Source: Bacteroidales bacterium GP4 (GTDB lineage: Bacteria > Bacteroidota > Bacteroidia > Bacteroidales > Muribaculaceae). Taken from it: a DNA stretch of 11,261 nucleotides. A model generated the notes under the pieces. The model made no database searches. It worked only from the letters and a program-made list of their open reading frames with translations, and was not told where the DNA came from. Below are positions 6,084 to 11,261 of the stretch, piece after piece (the stretch's first letter is position 1; each line of letters starts with the position of its first letter). The stretch covers positions 846 to 12,106 of the forward strand of contig DAAL01000168.1 in the NCBI GenBank assembly GCA_001701065.1, in the 5' to 3' direction. Position numbers and translations under genes: made by a program.

Positions 6084-6836
6084 ATGGATAACATGTCTAA
6101 AACAATAATAAAGGTGGAGAACCTTCGCCGTAACTTCATTGTGGGCGGCGAGACTGTCCATGCGCTCAGGGGTGTTAACTTCACAATCCATGAGGGGGAG
6201 TTCGTGACCATAATGGGAACATCAGGTTCCGGCAAGTCCACGCTGCTAAACCTCCTGGGATGCCTTGACACCCCAAGTGAAGGCACTTATGAACTTGACG
6301 GAGTGTCGGTGCAGTCCATGAGCAAGAATGACCGTGCCGTGATCCGTAACCGGAAAATAGGCTTTGTGTTCCAGAATTATAATCTGCTTCCAAAGACTAC
6401 GGCTATCGAGAATGTAGAACTGCCGTTGCTCTACAATGTGGGCGTTTCGTCGAAAGAACGCAGTGAAAGGGCTGTGCACGCTCTTGAAGCGGTTGGGCTG
6501 CAGGACCGCCTTTACCATAAGAGCAACCAGATGTCGGGCGGACAGCAGCAACGTGTGGCTATAGCCCGCGCATTGGTCAATGATCCGGTGATTATTCTTG
6601 CCGACGAGGCTACCGGAAATCTCGACACCCGCACTTCGTTCAGCATTCTTGTGCTGTTTCAGGAACTGCACAGGCGTGGACGCACTATTATTTTTGTCAC
6701 CCACAATCCTGAGATAGCCGCTTACTCGTCACGCAATATCGTGTTGAGGGACGGAAAAGTGGTCTCGGACACATTAAATACTTCGCCGTCATCGGCTAAA
6801 GATGCGTTGGACGCATTACCCTCTGAAAATGATTGA
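6084..6836 (+). CDS. MacB/LolD-type ABC transporter ATPase
   Basis: The cytoplasmic ATP-hydrolysing subunit of the efflux pump, 250 aa. All nucleotide-binding motifs are intact: Walker [10 protein letters not shown] (45-53), Q-loop FQNYNLLP (Gln97), signature MSGGQQQR (150-157), Walker B ILADE (171-175) with catalytic Glu175, D-loop GNLD, and switch His207 in VTHN. It matches the MacB/LolD/FtsE branch that partners with FtsX-fold permeases. In E. coli MacB the ATPase and permease are one polypeptide; here they are separate genes 3 bp apart, which is common in Bacteroidota. I start at ATG 6084, 2 bp after the adaptor stop. A GTG at 6081 overlapping the stop and an ATG at 6093 are alternatives. 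The C-terminal tail is low-complexity Ser/Ala/Asp-rich. Confidence 0.95.
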   Translation: MDNMSKTIIKVENLRRNFIVGGETVHALRGVNFTIHEGEFVTIMGTSGSGKSTLLNLLGCLDTPSEGTYELDGVSVQSMSKNDRAVIRNRKIGFVFQNYNLLPKTTAIENVELPLLYNVGVSSKERSERAVHALEAVGLQDRLYHKSNQMSGGQQQRVAIARALVNDPVIILADEATGNLDTRTSFSILVLFQELHRRGRTIIFVTHNPEIAAYSSRNIVLRDGKVVSDTLNTSPSSAKDALDALPSEND

Positions 6837-6839
6837 TTT

Positions 6840-8060
6840 ATGAAATTCGCCAATCTTCTTAAGATAGCTCTTAAAGCTTTAAACAACAATAGGCTCCGGT
6901 GTTTTCTGACTATGCTCGGGGTCATCATAGGTGTTGCTTCGGTGATTACGATGCTTGCCATAGGTCAAGGCTCCAAAAACAGCATCAAGGAGCAGATATC
7001 CGAAATGGGCTCCAACATGATTATGGTGCATCCCGGCAACATGCAGCGCGGCGGCGTAAGACAGAGCGCCGATGACATGCAGACCCTCGAAGTGGAGGAC
7101 TACGAGAAAATACGTGACGAGGCGGCTTACATATCGGCGGTTTCTCCGCAGGTGAACAGCGGAGGACAGTGGATAAACGGCAACAATAACTATCCGTCCA
7201 CTATCTACGGCGTTACACCCGACTATCTTGACATACGTAAACTGAAAGTCAAGGACGGAGCGATTTTCACCGAACAGGACATAAAATCGGGAGCGAAGGT
7301 GTGCCTTTTGGGGCAAACCGTTATAGACAACCTCTTCCCCGGCGGCGATGACCCGGTAGGGAAAGTAATACGATTCAATAAAATCCCGTTCACTGTGATA
7401 GGAACACTTGAAGAGAAAGGCACTAACTCCATGGGGCAGGATCAGGACGACGTAGTGCTTGCGCCTTACACCACGGTCATGAAGAGGGTGCTTGCCATAG
7501 ATTACATCCAAGGTCTTTTCGCAAGCGCCATGGACGAGAGCCTTACGGATCAGGCTATTGACGAACTTACGGAAATACTTCGTGGCCGCCACAAAATAAA
7601 GGAGGGCGCAGATGATGACTTCGAGATACGTTCACAGCAGGAATTGAGCGAGATGATGAACTCGACAAGCGACATGATGACCGTGCTTCTTGCCTGCATA
7701 GCCGGTATATCGCTTCTCGTGGGCGGTATCGGCATTATGAATATAATGTATGTGTCGGTCACGGAGCGAACCCGAGAGATAGGACTTAGGATGTCCATCG
7801 GAGCCAAGGGGATAGATATCCTGTCGCAATTCCTGATAGAAGCGATAATCATCAGCGTCACTGGAGGAGTAATAGGTGTTATAATAGGTGCTCTTGCGTC
7901 ATGGCTTGTCAATGTCATAGCTCATTGGCCCGTGTATATCCAATTGTATTCCGTAGTTCTTTCATTTGCGGTTTGTACCGTTACCGGAGTGTTTTTCGGA
8001 TGGTATCCGGCAAAGAAAGCGTCCAATCTTGACCCGATAGAAGCAATAAGATATGAATGA
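6840..8060 (+). CDS. MacB-type ABC transporter permease (FtsX fold)
   Basis: The inner-membrane mechanotransmission permease of the pump, 406 aa. The first helix (about 21-42) follows the conserved NNRLRCFLTMLGVIIGVAS block. A large periplasmic MacB_PCD domain spans about 45-275, followed by three more helices (about 280-303, 329-356, 368-388) of the FtsX domain. The signature SVTERTREIGLRMSIGA (306-322) and the C-terminal YPAKKASNLDPIEAIRYE (389-406) are typical of MacB. In this type VII ABC fold, ATP hydrolysis drives conformational change across the membrane to push periplasmic substrate into the TolC channel. Known substrates of relatives are macrolides, heme precursors, peptide toxins and lipopeptides; nothing here fixes the substrate. 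Its end overlaps the kinase gene by 8 bp (8053-8060), indicating coupled translation. Confidence 0.95.
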   Translation: MKFANLLKIALKALNNNRLRCFLTMLGVIIGVASVITMLAIGQGSKNSIKEQISEMGSNMIMVHPGNMQRGGVRQSADDMQTLEVEDYEKIRDEAAYISAVSPQVNSGGQWINGNNNYPSTIYGVTPDYLDIRKLKVKDGAIFTEQDIKSGAKVCLLGQTVIDNLFPGGDDPVGKVIRFNKIPFTVIGTLEEKGTNSMGQDQDDVVLAPYTTVMKRVLAIDYIQGLFASAMDESLTDQAIDELTEILRGRHKIKEGADDDFEIRSQQELSEMMNSTSDMMTVLLACIAGISLLVGGIGIMNIMYVSVTERTREIGLRMSIGAKGIDILSQFLIEAIIISVTGGVIGVIIGALASWLVNVIAHWPVYIQLYSVVLSFAVCTVTGVFFGWYPAKKASNLDPIEAIRYE

Positions 8061-9135
8061 TATAGCAAAACAACCGTCGCTGAAAGTGCAGGCATGGGTG
8101 AAGTTCATTATCCACTTCCTGTGTCTCGTCATAATTTTCATCCTTCCGGAGGTGCTTATGGGGCGAAACGCCCCTTCACTGCGCATTCCGCCGCCTATGT
8201 ATGTGAAAGCGTTGATGTTTGTGGGCGTGTTCTATGTCAACTACTATATAATCATCGACCGCTATCTTGGGAAAAAGTACTGGGCATGGAAAATAATAGG
8301 GTGGAATCTTTTCTTCGCCTTAATCACAATAATCATTGTGAACTTGATGCATGGAATGTGGTCGGGACCCGATTATGCGGAGCGTCCTCATCGTCCCCAT
8401 CGTCCGTCGGGGTACACGTTTATTCTTGCGGTCACTCTGCGCGACATTGTGATGATAGTGCTGACCGCGGCTCTGAGCATGGCGATGAAATTGAGCGACT
8501 ACTGGGTAAAGCTAACTTCCCAAAAACGGGAGCTTGAGGCGGCGCAGAACGTGCAGGAACTTCAGAATCTAAAAAATCAGCTTAACCCTCACTTCCTCTT
8601 CAATACCCTAAACTCCATCTATGCGCTGATAGCGATAAATCCTTCCGATGCGCAGAAGTCGGTCCATGATTTGAGCCAGCTGTTGAGGTATGCGCTGTAC
8701 GACACTTCATCCATGGTTCCGCTGAAAAGCGAGATGGAATTTATCGAAAACTATATAAAGCTGATGAAGCTTAGAATAGGCAACAAGATACCCATTGTCA
8801 TCAATCTTGACTATGGAGCGATGGAGAACAGCGCGGTAGCCCCCATGCTTTTCATCTCGCCGGTGGAGAATGCGTTCAAGTATGGCAACACCGGATTGCC
8901 CGATGCATTTATCTCTATATCGATTGAGGCTAAAGACGGTGTCATCGTGTGCGAGATCACCAATACCTTTGTCCCCGACGGCAGTCAGCCGGTGGAGCAA
9001 CAGCACTCATCAGGTATCGGCTCGTCCAATCTTAAGCGGCGGCTGGATATTATATATGGTAAGAAAGCGAGTCTTGACACAGCTGTGTCGGGCAATAAAT
9101 ACACATTTAAATTAGTAATAGATATAAACTCTTAA
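8053..9135 (+). CDS. LytS/YehU-family sensor histidine kinase
   Basis: A membrane-bound kinase of 360 aa. The N-terminal part has four predicted helices (about 14-34, 50-68, 80-99, 121-143) joined by short loops, and no large sensory domain. A short helix containing QKRELEAAQNVQELQNLKNQ leads into the His_kinase domain (PF06580), with phospho-acceptor His180 in LNPHFLFNTLNS. An HATPase domain follows, with N-box SPVENAFKYG (Asn273) and G-box SSGIGSSNLKRR (319-330). The predicted periplasmic loop 100-120 holds RPHRPHRP. Such short-loop kinases often sense within the membrane or through a partner transporter; that is inference here. It overlaps the permease gene by 8 bp, and the response regulator follows after 10 bp. 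Confidence 0.93.
   Translation: MNDIAKQPSLKVQAWVKFIIHFLCLVIIFILPEVLMGRNAPSLRIPPPMYVKALMFVGVFYVNYYIIIDRYLGKKYWAWKIIGWNLFFALITIIIVNLMHGMWSGPDYAERPHRPHRPSGYTFILAVTLRDIVMIVLTAALSMAMKLSDYWVKLTSQKRELEAAQNVQELQNLKNQLNPHFLFNTLNSIYALIAINPSDAQKSVHDLSQLLRYALYDTSSMVPLKSEMEFIENYIKLMKLRIGNKIPIVINLDYGAMENSAVAPMLFISPVENAFKYGNTGLPDAFISISIEAKDGVIVCEITNTFVPDGSQPVEQQHSSGIGSSNLKRRLDIIYGKKASLDTAVSGNKYTFKLVIDINS
8383..8409 (+). repeat. Three imperfect 9-bp tandem units encoding Arg-Pro-His repeats
   Basis: Units CGTCCTCAT, CGTCCCCAT and CGTCCGTCG run in phase with the kinase frame and encode RPH-RPH-RPS. The loop is predicted to face the periplasm between helices 3 and 4. Confidence 0.7.
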
Positions 9136-9145
9136 AAGGAAAAGA

Positions 9146-9895
9146 ATGGTTACATTAAGATGCTGTGTCGTGGACGATGAGCCTTTGGCACAAGATTTGA
9201 TAGCAAGTTACATCGAGAGGACTCCGTGCGCCGAGCTTGTGGGAAAATACGGTTCGGCTCAGGAGGCTATAAAGTCGATAATGGAAAACGACATAGATGT
9301 GGTGTTCCTGGACATACACATGCCCCAGCTGAACGGGATAGAGTTTGCCCGGATTATTCCTAAGCGTTGCCGCATAGTGTTCACCACCGCTTACGACCGC
9401 TATGCTGTCGAGGGCTATAAGGTGAACGCCTTGGACTATCTCATGAAGCCGGTGAGCTATGAAGAGTTTCTTGCCACGGTGAACAAGGCGTTGCAGTGGG
9501 TTCAGATGCGCGACAAAATGGAGGAACAGGACTTACAGAAGGACGTAATGATAGTGAAAAGCGAGTATAAGCTGTGTCAGATAGCGATTGACAAAATCCT
9601 TTACATCGAGGGGCTGAAGGATTATGTGAAAATATATATGGAAGAGGAGAAGAGTCCCATCGTGACGCTGATGAATATGAAGTCGCTTGAGAAATATCTT
9701 CCCGAATCGTCATTTCTGAGGGTGCATCGTTCCTTTATCGTGAACACTAAGAAGATAAAAGTCATAGAACGTAACCGCATAGTGTTCGGTTCCACCTACA
9801 TTCCGGTGAGCGACAGCTACAAAAATGCGTTTAATGCTTACATTTCCTCCTTTTTGCTCATGCCTACAAGGGAAAATCCGGCTAATGATGAATAA
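9146..9895 (+). CDS. LytTR-family response regulator
   Basis: The cognate transcription factor for the upstream kinase, 249 aa. The receiver domain (about 4-118) has the acidic pocket Asp10/Asp11, phospho-acceptor Asp56 in FLDIHMP, the switch Thr80/Thr81 and Lys101 in MKP. A LytTR DNA-binding domain (about 137-238, PF04397) follows, with the typical IEGLKDYVKI (167-176) and FLRVHRSFIVN motifs. LytTR proteins bind pairs of 9-bp direct repeats and usually activate transcription. The gene lies 10 bp after the kinase, and a purine-rich AAGGAAAAG precedes the ATG. Its targets may include the efflux operon's own promoter (a half-site match lies at 3436-3444), but this is inferred from co-location. 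I see no hairpin terminator before the next gene. Confidence 0.95.
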   Translation: MVTLRCCVVDDEPLAQDLIASYIERTPCAELVGKYGSAQEAIKSIMENDIDVVFLDIHMPQLNGIEFARIIPKRCRIVFTTAYDRYAVEGYKVNALDYLMKPVSYEEFLATVNKALQWVQMRDKMEEQDLQKDVMIVKSEYKLCQIAIDKILYIEGLKDYVKIYMEEEKSPIVTLMNMKSLEKYLPESSFLRVHRSFIVNTKKIKVIERNRIVFGSTYIPVSDSYKNAFNAYISSFLLMPTRENPANDE

Positions 9896-9928
9896 TTTTA
9901 GGTAAAATCACAAATATTTCACTAAAAA

Positions 9929-9960
9929 TTAGGGTAGAATAGTATTTTGTGTTAAATTTG
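9929..9960 (+). promoter_or_regulatory. Candidate promoter of the OmpA-family gene
   Basis: TAAATTTG (9953-9960) matches the Bacteroidota TAnnTTTG box. TTAG at 9929-9932, with 20-bp spacing, is one mismatch from the TTTG upstream element. Transcription would start near 9967, leaving a leader of about 20 nt before ATG 9987. This supports an independent transcript for the OmpA-family gene. Confidence 0.6.
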
Positions 9961-9986
9961 CACTATTGTTAACATTAATAAATTTT

Positions 9987-11105
9987 ATGAAGGTGAAAAG
10001 TTTAGTATCATGTATAGCTTCTTTGCTATTACTGTGTTCATTTAGCGTTTCGGCTCAGCAACCCGAACGTAAATTGGTATCACCTGAACAGGTGGTGTTC
10101 AATCCTCATTGGTTTATGCAGCTTCAAGGCGGTGCAGGTTACACTGTAGGCGAGGCTGAAAGTTTTGGCGACCTTATTTCTCCTGCCGCAGCTTTAAATT
10201 TCGGCTATCAGTTTAGCCCCGCTTTCGGATTGCGTTTTGGCGCAAGCGGCTGGCAGGCTAAAGGTAGCTGGGTTTCTCCTCGTTATGACTACAAATTCAA
10301 TTATATTCAGGGCAATGTCGATGCAATGCTTTCTTTGACTAACTTGTTCTGTGGCTTCAATCACAAGCGCACTCTTGATTTCTATGCATTCTTGGGTGTT
10401 GCTGCCAACGATCGTTTCCACAACAATGAAGCTTTGGACGCAGCCCAGCACGGCGCTGAATTTGAATATCTTTGGGACAAGCACAAATGGAGCTTCGCCG
10501 GACGTGGCGGTTTAGGCGTTAACATCCGCCTGAGCGACATCGTTGCCCTTAACGTTGAGGCTAACGCCAACGGTTACACTGACCACTGGAACTCAAAGAA
10601 AGGCGACAACATCGACTGGCAGTTCAATCTTCTTGCCGGCTTCACAATCAAGTTTGGTAAGAACTACAAGGTTATCCCCGCTGTTTATGAGGACCTTCCT
10701 GTAGCTGCTCCGAAGCCCGAACCCAAGCCGGAACCCAAACCCGAACCCAAGCCGGAACCCGCTCCTGTGGTTAAGAAGGCAGAGCCTATGACTCAGAACA
10801 TCTTCTTTACCATCAACTCAGCTAAGATACGTGAATCAGAACAAGCTAAGGTAAATCAACTCGTTGATTACATGAAGGCTAATCCTGACGCTCGCGTCAC
10901 TGTAACCGGTTATGCTGACAAGGACACCGGTACTTCCACTTACAACATGAAGCTTTCACAGCGTCGTGCCGATGCAGTTAAAGCAGCTCTTGTTAATGCA
11001 GGCGTTGATGCAAGCCGCATCAATGAAGATGCTGAAGGCGATACCGTTCAGCCGTTTGCTGTCAACAACGAAAACCGTGTTGTAATCGCTATTGCAAAAG
11101 ATTAA
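9987..11105 (+). CDS. OmpA-family outer-membrane protein
   Basis: An outer-membrane barrel protein that ties the outer membrane to peptidoglycan, 372 aa. It has a signal peptide (MKVKSLVSCIASLLLLCSFSVSA, cleavage probably after residue 23), an N-terminal beta-barrel domain (about 30-230) with alternating aromatic strands, a Pro-rich linker with four PKPE units (242-257), and a C-terminal OmpA-like domain (about 268-372). The peptidoglycan-binding positions are kept: Asp311 in TGYAD and Arg327 in LSQRRA. Late in the domain NENRVVIAI replaces the common NRRVE ending. Codon choice is more biased than in the neighbours (many AAG, AAC, CTT, GCT), as expected for an abundant protein. An in-frame TTG at 9966 would extend the frame but lies around the predicted transcript start. 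ATG 9987 gives a clean signal peptide. Confidence 0.95.
   Translation: MKVKSLVSCIASLLLLCSFSVSAQQPERKLVSPEQVVFNPHWFMQLQGGAGYTVGEAESFGDLISPAAALNFGYQFSPAFGLRFGASGWQAKGSWVSPRYDYKFNYIQGNVDAMLSLTNLFCGFNHKRTLDFYAFLGVAANDRFHNNEALDAAQHGAEFEYLWDKHKWSFAGRGGLGVNIRLSDIVALNVEANANGYTDHWNSKKGDNIDWQFNLLAGFTIKFGKNYKVIPAVYEDLPVAAPKPEPKPEPKPEPKPEPAPVVKKAEPMTQNIFFTINSAKIRESEQAKVNQLVDYMKANPDARVTVTGYADKDTGTSTYNMKLSQRRADAVKAALVNAGVDASRINEDAEGDTVQPFAVNNENRVVIAIAKD
10710..10757 (+). repeat. Four 12-bp tandem units encoding the PKPE linker
   Basis: Four units of the form CCN-AAR-CCN-GAA run in frame and encode PKPE four times, followed by PAP. This extended Pro-rich linker separates the OmpA barrel from the peptidoglycan-binding domain. 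Units 2 and 4 are identical (CCCAAGCCGGAA), so copy number could change by slippage. Confidence 0.85.
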
Positions 11106-11141
11106 TAAGTATCCCTGAAAAGGTGGAAATGAGTGTAGTCA

Positions 11142-11173
11142 GTGTGTCGCCATCCGTGGCGGCACACATTTTT
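11142..11173 (+). terminator. Intrinsic terminator after the OmpA-family gene
   Basis: An 11-bp stem (11142-11152 with 11157-11167, one G-T wobble) closes a TCCG tetraloop and is followed by ATTTTTATATA. It lies 36 bp after the OmpA stop and is the most convincing intrinsic terminator in the window. The next coding start lies just 13 bp past the T-tract. Confidence 0.85.
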
Positions 11174-11186
11174 ATATATAGGAACT

Positions 11187-11261
11187 ATGGATACTACTGA
11201 CAAGGAAGTGTGCAATATCTTGGTTGATCTTCTATGCCGTCACAACGTCACGGAAGCTGTC
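11187..11261 (+). CDS. menD: Probable MenD (SEPHCHC synthase), first 25 codons; 3' end outside window
   Basis: Only 25 residues are visible, MDTTDKEVCNILVDLLCRHN and then VTEAV, with the frame still open at the window end. The pattern (acidic start, then N-I-L-x-x-L-L-x-x-H-x-V-x-x-x-V) matches the N-terminus of MenD from Bacteroidota, just before the expected SPGSRN thiamine-diphosphate domain motif. MenD joins isochorismate and 2-oxoglutarate in menaquinone synthesis, the usual quinone route of these anaerobes. ATG 11187 is preceded by AGGAACT, a weak ribosome-binding-like stretch. No TAnnTTTG promoter is visible in the 81-bp gap, and the OmpA terminator ends just upstream, so how the gene is transcribed is unclear. 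Other ThDP enzymes are possible but less likely. Confidence 0.7.
   Translation, partial: MDTTDKEVCNILVDLLCRHNVTEAV

Noticed and set aside
6879..7592. Long open frame of 237 codons on the - strand
   Set aside because: It lies entirely opposite the MacB-type permease, encodes no recognisable domain, and is explained by codon bias of the sense gene. The same applies to other antisense frames, such as 4117-4599 and 6246-6704.
8094..8537. Alternative + strand frame of 147 codons inside the kinase gene
   Set aside because: It is out of frame with an intact, motif-complete histidine kinase and shows no hydrophobic or domain pattern of its own.
9938..9967. Inverted 6-mers AATAGT / ACTATT around the OmpA promoter box
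   Set aside because: The arms are short, the spacer is 18 bp, the sequence is AT-rich and the arms do not extend, so chance is a sufficient explanation.
9966..9986. TTG start that would lengthen the OmpA-family protein by seven residues
   Set aside because: It falls at the predicted transcription start, and the added residues would precede a normal signal peptide beginning at ATG 9987.
1..11261. Signs of mobile DNA, CRISPR, tRNA or rRNA genes
   Set aside because: I found no transposase or integrase coding sequence, no regularly spaced repeats, no attachment-like duplications and no recognisable tRNA cloverleaf; gene content and composition look like ordinary chromosome.

Overview
The window looks like a chromosomal segment from a member of the Bacteroidales, probably a gut Bacteroidota of roughly even base composition; a Muribaculaceae-like host is my guess, not something proven here. 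The reasons are the promoter style (TTTG about 20 bp ahead of a TAnnTTTG box, without clear Shine-Dalgarno sequences before most starts), the split MacB-type ATPase and permease genes followed by LytS/LytTR regulators, a Bacteroidota-style OmpA-family protein with a Pro-rich linker, and the PheS variant with paired CxxC motifs. I see no insertion sequence, phage gene, CRISPR array, tRNA or rRNA. No gene-free stretch exceeds 300 bases; the longest is the 231-bp divergent intergenic region at 3340-3570.

Layout. Bases 1-2975 (+ strand) form a compact housekeeping and membrane cluster: the 3' part of pheS, then crcB/fluC (fluoride exporter), nth (endonuclease III), a two-repeat UPF0126/TRIC-type membrane protein, and a GtrA-family membrane protein. 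Gaps are 8 bp, a 4-bp ATGA overlap, 35 bp and a second ATGA overlap, so co-transcription is likely. A long hairpin (2995-3037) separates this cluster from a convergent small thioredoxin-like gene with a CPHC active site (3043-3339, - strand).

Bases 3571-9895 (+ strand) form a six-gene unit: a TolC-type outer-membrane factor, a lipoprotein MacA-type adaptor, a stand-alone MacB-type ATPase, a MacB-type permease, a four-TM LytS-family histidine kinase and a LytTR response regulator. Together they would make a complete tripartite ABC efflux pump plus its likely two-component regulator. A good Bacteroidota promoter (3516-3547) lies directly before the first gene. It overlaps a perfect 7-bp inverted repeat, and a LytTR-like half-site lies farther upstream. 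The kinase has almost no periplasmic domain, so it may sense the membrane or the transporter itself; this is inference.

Bases 9987-11105 encode a highly expressed-looking OmpA-family porin/anchor with its own promoter and a strong intrinsic terminator (11142-11173). The window ends in the first 25 codons of what looks like menD (menaquinone synthesis), starting only 13 bp after that terminator's T-tract. No wholly new system is evident. The best leads are the regulatory region and possible autoregulation of the efflux operon, the short His-Arg-Pro repeat in the kinase's predicted periplasmic loop, and the terminator placed tightly before menD.
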